DNA of 43,851 nt from Dehalococcoidia bacterium (GCA_028711995.1 JAQTRE010000012.1:1-43851); one strand, 5' to 3'; shown: positions 15,950 through 25,035, counted from the first letter of the stretch. The notes: a model not told the origin generated them from the letters alone. A program made the numbers and translations.

Positions 15950-16897
15950 TCACTCAAACGCTTGAGCCTGATCGAAATCCGGCCGATAGCACTTCTCGCT
16001 TTCCAATTCCTGAACCCACCCTCGATAGAATCCCAGAGAGTAGAATTCCTCCAGCACCTCTTCGTACTCCGCCTGCGTCAGACACCGGCCCAGTTCAGGG
16101 TGCGTTGCCACTTCCGGCGTAGGATAGTACTGCGCCATCAACGAAACGTGGATCGATGGTGAGAGTTCTTCGGCAATGAATCGAAGGCACTTTTTGCTGT
16201 TCTCGATCTGTCCCGGCAGAATCAGGTGCCTTATAATCATCCCGGACTCGGCGTTCCCATCTTCATCGAGCATGATGTTCGATCCCTTCTGGCGAAACAT
16301 CTCTCTGAGAGCAGCAGCGGCTGTCACGGGATAATCCGGGGTCTGAGAATACCGCCGGGCGAGGTCTTCATCCATGTACTTCAAATCGGGTAAATACACG
16401 TTGATCTGACCCTCCAGAAAAGCGATGGTTTCTCTTCGATCATAACTGTTGGTATTGAACACATAGGTCGGCCTTCTTCCCTGCGCCTCCAACACGTTCA
16501 TAATCACCCTCATCTGCGGGATGAAATGAGAAGCGGAGACAAATCCAACCGATCTTACTCCGGTATTGAGAACGGCCTCGATGCGATCGATCACCTCCGT
16601 CAGCTCAAGCTGATGTGCCGGATTATGACAGTCGTTCCGGCTGATCTGGTAGTTCTGGCAAAAAATGCACTGCATATTGCAATGGGTAAAGAAGATATTG
16701 CAGACCCCCTTGGGACCGGAGATCACCGGCTCTTCTCCTCGATGAGCCACAATCGAACCGATGTTGAACCCCATACCGCTTTGGCAGAACCCCAGCCTAT
16801 CGGTGTTTCGCCGGGCATGGCAGCTACGCGGACAACAGGTGCAGTCCCGAAGATCATCCAGCGGCGCAAATGCATCCTGGGGAATGGGCGAGTTCAT
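15950..16897 (-). CDS. PflX-like radical SAM protein (COG1313 type)
   Basis: This is a 315-aa radical SAM protein. An N-terminal Cys-rich region (CTCCPRSCHARRN, then GFCQSG) is followed by the SAM cluster THCNMQCIFCQNYQ, which has CxxxCxxC spacing. This order matches the PflX/COG1313 group annotated as pyruvate formate-lyase activase-like. It lacks the 8Fe insert of the activase at 5320. The start ATG at 16897 has GGAGAAG upstream; an alternative TTG start 21 bp earlier is less likely. No GRE lies beside it, so it may not activate one. The closest well-characterised relatives act on proteins or small ring systems, and the substrate here is open. Confidence 0.85.
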   Translation of the reverse strand: MNSPIPQDAFAPLDDLRDCTCCPRSCHARRNTDRLGFCQSGMGFNIGSIVAHRGEEPVISGPKGVCNIFFTHCNMQCIFCQNYQISRNDCHNPAHQLELTEVIDRIEAVLNTGVRSVGFVSASHFIPQMRVIMNVLEAQGRRPTYVFNTNSYDRRETIAFLEGQINVYLPDLKYMDEDLARRYSQTPDYPVTAAAALREMFRQKGSNIMLDEDGNAESGMIIRHLILPGQIENSKKCLRFIAEELSPSIHVSLMAQYYPTPEVATHPELGRCLTQAEYEEVLEEFYSLGFYRGWVQELESEKCYRPDFDQAQAFE

Positions 16898-16991
16898 CTT
16901 GCAGCTTCTCCGGGACAAAACTTCATTCTCAACTCCTCCCTCTCCTCGGAGTAACAGGTAGAGGGACCATCTGCGTCTTCAACGGACCAGT

Positions 16992-17020
16992 TTGACTTCC
17001 CAAACAATCTGGCATATACT
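16992..17020 (+). promoter_or_regulatory. Sigma-70-type promoter upstream of the patatin gene
   Basis: TTGACT (16992-16997), a 17-bp spacer and TATACT (17015-17020) give 5/6 matches at each box. The start codon of the patatin gene is 160 bp downstream, leaving a long leader of about 155 bases without an obvious fold. Confidence 0.55.
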
Positions 17021-17180
17021 GTTCCAAATATCGTCGGGCTTTTGTCATCAACCATCTGGTGGTATTATACAATTATACAGCTACACATCGCCTATAAGGA
17101 TACCTGATCGTTCGCGCCGCCATAAGGGATGGCAGTCGCCCTTGGAAAACAAGCCCTAATACAAGACCGCCGGAGCAATC

Positions 17181-18194
17181 ATGGCCAAGTACTTTCGCAT
17201 TCTCGCGATCGACGGAGGAGGGGTAAGGGGGATTATCCCGGCACGGATCCTCATGTCGCTGGAAACAAAGTTGAAGAAAGAGACGGGCAATCCCGATATC
17301 GCCCTTGGGGATTGTTTCGATCTCATTGCCGGAACAAGCAGCGGCGGTATTCTGACGTGCATCTATCTCTACCCTCAGCCAGATAATCCCTTACGCCCCC
17401 TCTACAACGCGGAAGAAGCGCTTCAATTCTACTTCAAAAGCAGCAACAAAATCTTCCGCAGTTCGGTGTGGCGCCGGATCAATTCCCTGGGTGGCGTCCT
17501 GGATGACAAGTATCCGGCAGACGGGCTCGAAACCGCGCTCGAGAAAGTTTTCCATGATCAAAGACTCAGCCACCTCATCAAACCATGTCTGATCACCGCC
17601 TATGATATCGGGCGTCGCGAGGCCTATTTTTTCAGGCAGCACGATGCGCGCAGGACTCCTGCCCGCGACTTTCTGCTTCGGGATGTGGGACGAGCCACTT
17701 CAGCTGCCCCAACATTTTTCGAGTGCGTCGGCATCAAGTCAGCCACTCAAGTGCACTATCCGATGATCGATGGCGGGGTGTTCGCCAATAATCCGGCAAT
17801 GTGCGCCTACGCTGAGGCCCTGGCCATGAAGGAGGCCAATACGCCAACTGCAAAAACAATGGTCATCCTTTCCCTCGGTACCGGAGACGTCAGGACTCCA
17901 TACAGGTATCATAGAGCCAAAAACTGGGGATCGATGCAATGGATCCGGCCTCTGGTGGACATCATGATGTCAGGCGTCTCCGAAACGGTCGACTACCAGC
18001 TCAGGCAGATATTCGCAGCGGTTGACGCTTCCCCTCAGTACCTGAGAATCCAGACCCAGATCCGACCGGCACACGCGGACCCTGATAATGCAGAATCTGC
18101 CAACCTGCGCACCCTCAAAGAGACCGGCCGCATACTCGCGGAAAAAAACAGTACCAAGCTGGATGCTTTCGCCAGACTGCTGTTGACGGACTGA
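17181..18194 (+). CDS. Patatin-like phospholipase
   Basis: This 337-aa protein is a single patatin domain. The oxyanion loop DGGGVRGIIPARIL is at residues 11-24, the nucleophile elbow GTSSGG puts Ser53 in the GxSxG position, and the catalytic Asp197 lies in PMIDGGVFANNP. All three are intact, so it should be an active acyl hydrolase on phospholipid or another acyl ester. No signal peptide is present, which suggests a cytosolic enzyme. It resembles the compact patatins that include CBASS effectors, but no nucleotide cyclase gene is in the window. It is followed by a toxin-antitoxin pair on the same strand, 58 bp downstream. Confidence 0.92.
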   Translation: MAKYFRILAIDGGGVRGIIPARILMSLETKLKKETGNPDIALGDCFDLIAGTSSGGILTCIYLYPQPDNPLRPLYNAEEALQFYFKSSNKIFRSSVWRRINSLGGVLDDKYPADGLETALEKVFHDQRLSHLIKPCLITAYDIGRREAYFFRQHDARRTPARDFLLRDVGRATSAAPTFFECVGIKSATQVHYPMIDGGVFANNPAMCAYAEALAMKEANTPTAKTMVILSLGTGDVRTPYRYHRAKNWGSMQWIRPLVDIMMSGVSETVDYQLRQIFAAVDASPQYLRIQTQIRPAHADPDNAESANLRTLKETGRILAEKNSTKLDAFARLLLTD

Positions 18195-18200
18195 GCAGAC

Positions 18201-18237
18201 CCGAATTTCCGGGCATGAATGCATCCCTGGAATTCGG
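18201..18237. promoter_or_regulatory. Possible autoregulatory operator of the toxin-antitoxin pair
   Basis: CCGAATT (18201-18207) and AATTCGG (18231-18237) are inverted repeats flanking a central GCAT-GA-ATGC palindrome (18213-18222). The block ends at the Shine-Dalgarno (GGAAGGAG) of the antitoxin gene, a normal place for a RelB/Phd-type operator. Confidence 0.4.
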
Positions 18238-18252
18238 AAGGAGAGACGAACG

Positions 18253-18441
18253 ATGGCCTTGCAGGATCGATTCGCCGTTGATGCCAAGGGAAAGAAGATC
18301 GGGGTGATTGTTCCGCTCAAGGAATACCAGAAGCTGATGGAAGATATATATGACTTAGCGCTAATCGCCGAGCAGCGAAGCGAAAAGACGATTGGAATTG
18401 AAGAGATAAAACGGCGGTGGAAGAAAGATGGCCTCCAATAA
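18253..18441 (+). CDS. Antitoxin of a RelBE/ParDE-type pair
   Basis: This 62-aa acidic-basic protein starts MALQDRFAVDAKGKKIGVIV, then PLKEYQKLMEDIYDLALIAE. That is the beta-strand plus helix pattern of Phd/RelB-type antitoxins (a DNA-binding N-terminal part with PLxEYxxLLE). The C-terminal part (IGIEEIKRRWKKDGLQ) would wrap the toxin. A good GGAAGGAG precedes the ATG. Its end overlaps the toxin start by 14 bases, the usual translational coupling that keeps antitoxin in excess. Confidence 0.85.
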   Translation: MALQDRFAVDAKGKKIGVIVPLKEYQKLMEDIYDLALIAEQRSEKTIGIEEIKRRWKKDGLQ

Positions 18442-18721
18442 GATCAGCTTCAGACAGTCTGCCGAAGAAGCCCTGCGCGCTTTGCCGGAATCGGAGAGAG
18501 GGCGAATCTTTACGCGAATCGAAGCTCTGAAGACCGAACCCGTTTCCGATCACGCGGTCAAACTGGCCGGAGCCCGGCAACTATACCGCCTGGGTGTAGG
18601 GAATTGGCGCGTGGTGTACGCATTCGATCAAGAAGCCCGACAGGTTCTTATCCATCACCTTCGGCGTCGAAGGGGCACTGCTCGCACACTCACTGCAGCC
18701 GGAAAACGAAAGGCCCCTTGA
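18428..18721 (+). CDS. RelE/ParE-family toxin
   Basis: The 97-aa basic protein has the RelE fold signature. KISFRQSAEEALRALPESERGRIFTRIEAL is the N-terminal strand and helix pair. KLAGARQLYRLGVGNWRVVYAFDQEARQVLIHHLRRR is the conserved core with the G-x-x-R-x-x-Y and V-Y residues of the RelE beta sheet. RelE members cut mRNA in the ribosome; ParE members poison gyrase. The core VGNWRVVYAF and terminal HHLRRRR favour the RelE side. The C-terminal tail is longer and Ala/Lys rich. It ends 13 bp from the convergent polyprenyl synthase stop. Confidence 0.88.
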   Translation: MASNKISFRQSAEEALRALPESERGRIFTRIEALKTEPVSDHAVKLAGARQLYRLGVGNWRVVYAFDQEARQVLIHHLRRRRGTARTLTAAGKRKAP

Positions 18722-18734
18722 GATCGCCCTCTGA

Positions 18735-19760
18735 TCAGTATTCCCGCCCCACCAAGGCTTCGGCCAGAGACCTCAATTCGCCCTTGGCAGAGGGAGAGAT
18801 GGCGATATCATCCAGTTCAGTCAGCGCCTGCTGAAAATACGCACCTGCTACCCCGGCAGCATGTTGGCGAGCCTCTAAGCTATCGAGTACCTCCAGGACT
18901 ACAGGAATATCGATCTGTCGAACTCTCTGCTGACCATATATCCGGAGCAAATTTTCCTTCTGCCCCAATGCCGCATTTTCGATCCCAAAGATGACGGGCA
19001 GCGTCTTCTTCTTTTTGAGGATATCGCTGGCGACAGGCTTGCCGGTCACTTTCTCCTGACCCCAGATGCCCAGCACGTCATCCTGAATCTGGAAAGCCAT
19101 TCCCAGATTCTGTCCGAACGCCGCCATGCCTTCGATAATCTGCTCATCGTCCGTTCCCAGGAGGGCGCCCATCTTCAACGAACACGAAAAAAGGGCCGCC
19201 GTTTTGCCGCCGATCATTCTCAGATAATCATTGATCCCGATATCGAGGCGGTTTTCGTAGGAGATATCCAGATATTGGCCCTCGCACAGCTTCAGACAGG
19301 TTGCATCCATCAGGCGCGCCGCAAGGATCACCTTGCCTGAATCAATTCCCTTTTGCTCCAGATCGAGCAAAGCCAGACGAGCCAGAACGTGCATGGCATC
19401 GCCGGTATTAATCCCTTGAGCTTCACCCCACACAGACCAAACCGTCGGTATCCCTCGCCGCTCCCTGTCTCCATCCTCAATGTCATCATGAACGAGGGAA
19501 AAGTTATGGAGTATCTCGATGGCAGCAGCAGCCGGCAAGGCTTTGTGCCAATCCCCACCCACCGATTCACAAGAGAGCAAACATAGCGCCGGACGAAGCA
19601 GTTTGCCTCCTTTGGTAAGCCGAGACTGCCCAGCAGCATCCACCCATCCCATGTGATAACGCATCATATGGTAAAGAGGTAAGGAAGAATCCCCCACCAT
19701 CAAGCGGAGTTCTTGATCCAGGTTGGGTTGGTATCGAGAAGAAATATCCTGAGGATTCAT
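18735..19760 (-). CDS. Polyprenyl diphosphate synthase (GGPP synthase-type)
   Basis: The 341-aa protein is a trans-isoprenyl diphosphate synthase. The first Asp-rich motif is LVHDDIEDGDRERRG and the second is FQIQDDVLGIWG, both complete for Mg-diphosphate binding. GGKLLRPALCLLS carries the conserved Lys and Arg near the IPP site. It extends an allylic diphosphate with IPP; chain length cannot be read with certainty. The small residues near the first motif (HNFSLVHDD) fit a C20 or longer product for quinone or membrane lipid synthesis. The rpiB stop lies four bases beyond its start on the same strand, so the two are probably co-transcribed. Confidence 0.92.
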   Translation of the reverse strand: MNPQDISSRYQPNLDQELRLMVGDSSLPLYHMMRYHMGWVDAAGQSRLTKGGKLLRPALCLLSCESVGGDWHKALPAAAAIEILHNFSLVHDDIEDGDRERRGIPTVWSVWGEAQGINTGDAMHVLARLALLDLEQKGIDSGKVILAARLMDATCLKLCEGQYLDISYENRLDIGINDYLRMIGGKTAALFSCSLKMGALLGTDDEQIIEGMAAFGQNLGMAFQIQDDVLGIWGQEKVTGKPVASDILKKKKTLPVIFGIENAALGQKENLLRIYGQQRVRQIDIPVVLEVLDSLEARQHAAGVAGAYFQQALTELDDIAISPSAKGELRSLAEALVGREY

Positions 19761-19764
19761 GGTT

Positions 19765-20202
19765 CTATTTCAGATAAGTGTTCACTTTTTCCAATCGCCG
19801 GGCATGTCTTCCGCCCAGGAATTCCGAGTTCAAATACGTGATAACGATCTCGCGGGCAAGCCCCTCCCCGATCACCCTTTGACCCATGCAAAGAACGTTG
19901 GCATCGTTATGCTCGCGGGCTACCCTGGCGCTGAATGTATCGTGGCAAAGCGCCGCTCTGATTCCGGAAACCTTGTTAGCTACGATACTCATACCGATTC
20001 CCGATCCGCAAATGAGGATACCCCGGTCGAATCGCCCCTGCGCCACAGCACTAGCCACGGCAAACCCGATATCAGGATAGTCCGTCGAAGCCGTGTCGTA
20101 GCATCCGAAATCCTCATGAGACTGATCCATTTCGGCCAGCACACCCTTCAACGCTTCCTTCATTTCAAAACCAGCGTGATCGCTGCCTATGGCAATCCGC
20201 AT
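19765..20202 (-). CDS. rpiB: Ribose-5-phosphate isomerase B
   Basis: The 145-aa protein starts MRIAIGSDHAGFEMK, the RpiB/LacAB N-terminus with the substrate-binding SDHAG. The active-site Cys lies in GILICGSGIGMSIVANK, and ALCHDTFSARVAREHNDANVLCMG is the second conserved block. It interconverts ribose-5-phosphate and ribulose-5-phosphate. The frame is open to 20259, but the ATG at 20202 has GGAGG upstream and begins the conserved fold. It lies four bases upstream of the polyprenyl synthase start codon on the same strand. Confidence 0.95.
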   Translation of the reverse strand: MRIAIGSDHAGFEMKEALKGVLAEMDQSHEDFGCYDTASTDYPDIGFAVASAVAQGRFDRGILICGSGIGMSIVANKVSGIRAALCHDTFSARVAREHNDANVLCMGQRVIGEGLAREIVITYLNSEFLGGRHARRLEKVNTYLK

Positions 20203-20292
20203 TGTTATCTGCCTCCTCTTCGGTCCGCAACAAGTTTGAATTTGCGAATAGTCTAACACACCGCATGATCGGTTAAAAGTGCCTTCTCGTGC

Positions 20293-20898
20293 TCAGCGAA
20301 TACCATCCCAAACCATGGCAATGCTCTCTCTGGATATAGCGCCTTCCCGAATGATCACAGGCGCGCCGCCGGTGACATCCACAACCGTTGATTCTATCCC
20401 CCCGGGGCAAACACCTCCATCGAGAATGAAGTCGACAGCGTCCCCCAATTGCGCATAGACTTCGGCAGCGGTAATGGCGCTTGGCGAACCGGTAAGATTG
20501 GCGCTGGTTCCGATCAAGGGTCTCCCGAGCGCCCGGATCAACTCCAGCGCAAGAGGGTGATCCGGAATACGGATGGCTACAGTATTTCCACCCGCCGTCA
20601 CCCATTGAGGAACAGTTGCAGACTTAAGGAAAACCAAAGTCAACTGGCCGGGGAAAAAGTGCTCAATCAAATTCCAGGCGACTTCGGGAATCGTAGCCGC
20701 GAGTTGAGACAGGTCAGCCTTGTCGGCGAGCAATACCGGAAACGGCTGACTGAGAGGACGCTGCTTGATGCGATAGATCCGCCTCACCGCTTCCTCGTTG
20801 AACGCGTCGGCCCCCAGACCGTAGACAGTATCGGTCGGATAGGCGATCACTCCACCCTTTCGAAGAATTGCCACAGCGCTTTCAAGTTGCTGTTTCAT
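20293..20898 (-). CDS. L-threonylcarbamoyladenylate synthase (Sua5/YciO/YrdC family)
   Basis: The 201-aa protein is one YrdC domain without the Sua5 C-terminal extension. It has GGVIAYPTDTVYGLGADAFNE at residues 15-35, KQRPLSQPFPVL at the ATP/threonine site, and GRPLIGTSANLTGSPSA near the C-terminal half. The enzyme makes threonylcarbamoyl-AMP for the t6A base of ANN-decoding tRNAs. It is first in the minus-strand run with rpiB and the polyprenyl synthase. Confidence 0.93.
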   Translation of the reverse strand: MKQQLESAVAILRKGGVIAYPTDTVYGLGADAFNEEAVRRIYRIKQRPLSQPFPVLLADKADLSQLAATIPEVAWNLIEHFFPGQLTLVFLKSATVPQWVTAGGNTVAIRIPDHPLALELIRALGRPLIGTSANLTGSPSAITAAEVYAQLGDAVDFILDGGVCPGGIESTVVDVTGGAPVIIREGAISRESIAMVWDGIR

Positions 20899-21014
20899 GA
20901 TAGAATCTCATAAGAGACTTCGAGGCGGGAAGCGGCATATGGCCTCACCCTGACGCCAGTTGACTCCAGTATACCATAATGTTAAGCTAGACTCGATATT
21001 GAAGGGAGCCTCCG

Positions 21015-22583
21015 ATGCCGATAAAAGAATCCCGCCCCAAAGCCGCCGATGAATCCGTAGTGGTCATCGATTTTGGATCGCAGTACAGCTGGTTGATCGC
21101 TCGCCGCGTTCGAGAGTGTGGCGTCTATTCCGAGGTGGTGGCACACAACACAACGTGGGAGCAGATACAATCGCTGAACCCCAAGGGGTTCATCCTCTCC
21201 GGCGGCCCGGCCAGCGTCTATGAAACCGATGCCCCACATGCCCCAGCCTATGTCTATACCAGCAACCTGCCGGTATTAGGGATTTGCTATGGCATGCAGA
21301 CAATGGCCTATCAACTCGGCGGAAAAGTATCCCGGGCGGATAAGCAGGAATATGGGCTGGCCACACTCTATCAAAACCATGACGGCAGTCCTCTGTTTGA
21401 CGGACTACCTGATGCAATTCCGGTTTGGATGAGCCATGGGGATCGGATCATAGAGATGCCTCCCGGATTCCATGCCATCGCTTATACCGAGAACTCCCCG
21501 ATTGCTGCAATGGCCAACAGTCAAAAGATGATCGGTATTCAATTCCATCCGGAAGTTGCTCACACCCCTCAAGGGAAAGAGGTTCTGAACAACTTTCTCT
21601 TCAAGGTATGCGACTTCAAGGGAAAATGGACCCCGGAAAGCTTTATTGATCACCAGATACAGAGCATCCGACAGGAAGTAGGGGATGGCCGAGTGATTTG
21701 CGCCCTTTCCGGAGGCGTCGATTCCACCGTGGTTGCCACTCTTCTCCAGAAAGCTATCGGAAGTCAACTGACGGCTATCTACGTAAACAACGGACTCATG
21801 CGACGTGAGGAGATTGAGCGCACCGCCAAAGTTTTGCGCCAGAATCTCAAAATAAATGGCCACCTTGTGGATGCCACAGACCGGTTTCTGGAACGCCTCA
21901 AGGGGGTTACCGACCCGGAGCAAAAACGCCATATTATCGGCAATGAATTTATCAAGGTCTTCGAAGAGGAAGCCAACAAGATCGGCCAGGTCGATTTCCT
22001 GGCACAGGGGACGCTCTATCCCGATGTCATTGAGAGCACAGCGACAGTGAGCCGGAAATCAGCGACGATCAAGACGCATCACAATGTGGGTGGATTGCCC
22101 GAGGTGATGAAGCTCAAACTCATCGAGCCCTTGCGATATCTTTTCAAAGATGAAGTGAGACAGGTTGGCGCAGCGCTGGGAATCCCTGAGGAAATGGTCT
22201 GGCGGCAACCATTCCCCGGACCGGGACTGGCGATTCGAATCATCGGTGACGTAACCAAGGAACGTCTGGAAATGCTCCGCGCCGCCGATTGGATCGTGAT
22301 GAACGAGATCAAGAAAGCGGGCCTTTACCGCAAGCTCTGGCAGAGTTTTGCCGTGCTGACCCCTCTTAAGAGCGTTGGGGTTATGGGCGACTACCGCACC
22401 TACAACTACGTGGTCGCAGTCCGAGCAGTCACCTCTGAAGACGCCATGACCGCCGATTGGGCTCGCCTCCCCTATGACCTGCTGGCACGTATCTCCAACC
22501 GCATTGTTAATGAGGTTGAAGGCGTCAATCGCGTGGTCTATGATATCTCCTCAAAGCCGCCAGCCACCATCGAGTGGGAATAG
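21015..22583 (+). CDS. guaA: GMP synthase (glutamine-hydrolysing)
   Basis: The 522-aa two-domain enzyme converts XMP, Gln and ATP to GMP. The class I glutamine amidotransferase half has its nucleophile Cys in GICYGMQ and the His/Glu pair in [11 protein letters not shown]. The ATP pyrophosphatase half starts with the P-loop [12 protein letters not shown], and the C-terminal dimer domain ends IEWE. All catalytic residues are present. The start ATG is preceded by GAAGGGAG. TTGACT at 20960-20965 could be its -35, but no convincing -10 is at the right spacing. It is the first gene of the plus-strand purine block, though a lipoprotein and an acyl-CoA synthetase subunit lie between it and purD. Confidence 0.97.
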   Translation: MPIKESRPKAADESVVVIDFGSQYSWLIARRVRECGVYSEVVAHNTTWEQIQSLNPKGFILSGGPASVYETDAPHAPAYVYTSNLPVLGICYGMQTMAYQLGGKVSRADKQEYGLATLYQNHDGSPLFDGLPDAIPVWMSHGDRIIEMPPGFHAIAYTENSPIAAMANSQKMIGIQFHPEVAHTPQGKEVLNNFLFKVCDFKGKWTPESFIDHQIQSIRQEVGDGRVICALSGGVDSTVVATLLQKAIGSQLTAIYVNNGLMRREEIERTAKVLRQNLKINGHLVDATDRFLERLKGVTDPEQKRHIIGNEFIKVFEEEANKIGQVDFLAQGTLYPDVIESTATVSRKSATIKTHHNVGGLPEVMKLKLIEPLRYLFKDEVRQVGAALGIPEEMVWRQPFPGPGLAIRIIGDVTKERLEMLRAADWIVMNEIKKAGLYRKLWQSFAVLTPLKSVGVMGDYRTYNYVVAVRAVTSEDAMTADWARLPYDLLARISNRIVNEVEGVNRVVYDISSKPPATIEWE

Positions 22584-22622
22584 TCGGTAGCAACCCAAAA
22601 GACAAAGGGGGTAAATCCGAAC

Positions 22623-23552
22623 ATGGCTTCAAAATTCAGGTTGGCACTCGTAATCGCTATGATATCCATCCTCATCGTCGGCGTCGTAGGCTGCGGTGAT
22701 GATGACGATGGCGGAACTTCCAACGGTGATAACGCTAACGGAATCCAAGGCGTCTCGCTGACCAAAGCAACTCTCCTCGAAAAAGTGTCCGCCATATCGA
22801 GTGCATTCGAGACGTACGAACTCCAAGCGGACATGAAGATGGACATGAACGGCTGGGATGGAGAGGCGGAGGAAGAAATCAGTATGAACATGTCGATGGA
22901 CATGCTCGGAGCAATGGATATCCCAGGCGAGAAGATGAAAATGATCATGAACATGACCATGAAGTTGCCGGAGGAGGCTCAAGAGTTCAGCGTGCCGGAG
23001 GACATGCAGATGGAAATGTACCTCATCGGCAATACGATGTACATGAATATGGGTGAAATGCTCGGCGGGTGGATGAAGATGGATGTGCCGGATTCCGAAT
23101 TGGGGGCAGTTTGGGAAGAGCAGAACTGGGTCAATCAACAAACTGACATGTTGCTCAAAGCATTCAACTTCGAAGTGGTGGGCGAGAAAACGGTAAACGG
23201 AGTGGCATGCTACGAAGTGACGATGGAGCCGGACATGATGCAACTGCTCGGCCTGCTGGGAGAGCAGTTGGGCGACTTCATGCCGGAGGATATGGACGCC
23301 TCAGAGATGAGCGAAGCAATGGAGATGTTTAAAGACTTCTCCGTCAGACAATGGTACGATAAGAAAACCTTCCTCCCGGTCAGGTCAGAGATCGAGATGA
23401 ACCTAATGGATGAGGAAGAGAATATTGAAATGAACATTGCGATGGAGATGAACATCAAGTACACGAGTATTAATCAGCCAGTCTCCATCGATCTCCCTAA
23501 TGCGGCAAAAAATGCCGTGAATATGGGCGAGTGGTCAGAAGCGATGTCATGA
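22623..23552 (+). CDS. Met-rich secreted lipoprotein (LolA/LppX-like fold predicted)
   Basis: The 309-aa protein has a lipoprotein signal peptide (hydrophobic LALVIAMISILIVGVVGC, with lipid-modified Cys24) followed by an acidic, Asp-rich linker. I count about 40 Met in 309 residues, mostly in alternating patterns such as MKMDM, MNMSMDM, MIMNMTMK and MYMNMGEM. Alternation suits beta strands with one Met-lined face, as in the LolA/LppX half-barrel, which carries lipids. The block VNGVACYEVTMEPD and the later WYDKKTFLPVRSEI are common in such families. It is anchored on the outside of the cell membrane. The role is unknown; lipid carriage or oxidant buffering by Met are both possible. Confidence 0.7.
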   Translation: MASKFRLALVIAMISILIVGVVGCGDDDDGGTSNGDNANGIQGVSLTKATLLEKVSAISSAFETYELQADMKMDMNGWDGEAEEEISMNMSMDMLGAMDIPGEKMKMIMNMTMKLPEEAQEFSVPEDMQMEMYLIGNTMYMNMGEMLGGWMKMDVPDSELGAVWEEQNWVNQQTDMLLKAFNFEVVGEKTVNGVACYEVTMEPDMMQLLGLLGEQLGDFMPEDMDASEMSEAMEMFKDFSVRQWYDKKTFLPVRSEIEMNLMDEEENIEMNIAMEMNIKYTSINQPVSIDLPNAAKNAVNMGEWSEAMS

Positions 23553-23598
23553 GGATAGCACACATGGATCACCTACAGTTTTGCCAAAGTAGCCGGAA

Positions 23599-25035
23599 AT
23601 GACATCTTCCCAGCAAGAAGCGAAATCGTTAGATAACATCGCCGCCCTCTTCGAGCCGAACAGCGTGGCGATCATCGGATCGACAAAGGAAGGGTTCTTC
23701 GGCGGATATACGGCCATCCGCAATCTCCAGAAATTCGGCTTCAAGGGGAAAATTTATCCCGTCAACCCCGGCGGCGGTGAAGTCTTAGGGTTAAAAGCAT
23801 ATCCTACCGTTTCCTCAATCCCCGAACCCATAGATGCGGCGATGATCATGACCTCTAGCAAGGCATATCCTCAGATCATTGAGGATATCATCGCCAAGGG
23901 TGCGAAGGCGGCGACGATCGTTTCGGACGGATTTGCGGAAAGAGACGAAGAGGGGGCTCGACTGCAACGCCGGATTGTTGAAATTGCCAAGAAGGCCGGA
24001 CTTCGTATCATCGGACCGAACACAGTCGGCGTTGCCAATACCTCCAACGGCTTCATGGCCAACCCTTATATCCTCCAGTTTGACAAAGTTTACCCGGGGT
24101 CGATTGCCCTATACACGCAATCGGGAATGCTCGGTTCTCAGGCTTTGGCCTTTGAAGACTCCCGGCTCCGCATAAGCAAGCTGATTGACGTGGGAAACAA
24201 GAGCGATGTGGATGAAAGCGATGCGCTGGAATATTTCGGCAACGATCCGCATACCGATGTCATCTCCATGCATGTGGAAAGCGTTCGGGACGGAAGAAGA
24301 TTCATGCAAACCGCTCGATCAGTGGCTGCTCGAAAGCCGGTAATTGCACTGAAACCTGGAAGGGAGAAGGAGGCTGCCATAGCACTGGCCTCTCACACCG
24401 GATCGCTTGCAGGAGAGGATTCGACATTTGATGCGGCGTTCAAACAATCGGGAATCATACGGGTGAATACCCGCAGTGAGCTTCTTGAATATCCCAAGAT
24501 ATTCTCACATAAATGGCATTTACCGGCCGGAAAGCGAATGGGGTTGGTCTCCTACTCCGGCGGTGCTGCGGTACTGGCAATCGATGCTGCAGTAAAAGCG
24601 GGGATGACCGTTGCCGAATGGACTCCGGAAACCAAGGCTGAGCTGGAACAAATAACTCCCGGGCTAGGACATACTCCCATTGACCTGGGCATGTCCATAC
24701 CAAGATGGGCTGATCTGGAGCCAACCTATGCCAGGGTTCTTGAACTGGCTGTCTGGGACCGGAACACCGATTTCATATTAATGCTGCTCGCCCTTGGCGG
24801 GCCAGGAGTGGATAAGCTCACAGAAAGACTAATAGTGATGCGCAAGAAGACCAATAAGCCGATAGCTATCTGGTTGTTTGGTCCGAAGCTTCCGCGCCTT
24901 AACAACTATACCTCTATTCTTGATGAAGCCGGGCTTCCGGTATTCAGCAGCATTGAGAATGCAGTTGGTGCTTTATCGGCTCTCTGCCAATATGCAGAAA
25001 TCAAGTCAAATCTCGCCAAGGAGCAGATTGAATGA
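23599..25035 (+). CDS. Acyl-CoA synthetase (NDP-forming), alpha subunit type
   Basis: The 478-aa protein has a CoA-binding Rossmann domain (PNSVAIIGSTKEGFFG at residues 20-35) and a succinyl-CoA ligase-like domain that carries the phospho-His, His266 in LASHTGSLAGED. The third flavodoxin-like domain follows to the end. In ADP-forming acetyl-CoA synthetases and related acyl-CoA synthetases, this alpha part works with an ATP-grasp beta part; no beta is fused here or encoded in the window. The reaction couples acyl-CoA breakdown to ATP, which fits a fermentative or anaerobic organism. Its stop overlaps the purD start by ATGA, so it is translationally coupled to a purine gene. It may serve an acyl-CoA made elsewhere, for example by the GRE cluster. 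Confidence 0.9.
   Translation: MTSSQQEAKSLDNIAALFEPNSVAIIGSTKEGFFGGYTAIRNLQKFGFKGKIYPVNPGGGEVLGLKAYPTVSSIPEPIDAAMIMTSSKAYPQIIEDIIAKGAKAATIVSDGFAERDEEGARLQRRIVEIAKKAGLRIIGPNTVGVANTSNGFMANPYILQFDKVYPGSIALYTQSGMLGSQALAFEDSRLRISKLIDVGNKSDVDESDALEYFGNDPHTDVISMHVESVRDGRRFMQTARSVAARKPVIALKPGREKEAAIALASHTGSLAGEDSTFDAAFKQSGIIRVNTRSELLEYPKIFSHKWHLPAGKRMGLVSYSGGAAVLAIDAAVKAGMTVAEWTPETKAELEQITPGLGHTPIDLGMSIPRWADLEPTYARVLELAVWDRNTDFILMLLALGGPGVDKLTERLIVMRKKTNKPIAIWLFGPKLPRLNNYTSILDEAGLPVFSSIENAVGALSALCQYAEIKSNLAKEQIE

Noticed and set aside
17181-18194. CBASS anti-phage system around the patatin
   Set aside because: No CD-NTase or accessory gene is present; only a patatin and a toxin-antitoxin pair.
20899-21014. 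Purine riboswitch upstream of guaA
   Set aside because: The conserved loop words and three-stem layout are not seen in the short leader.
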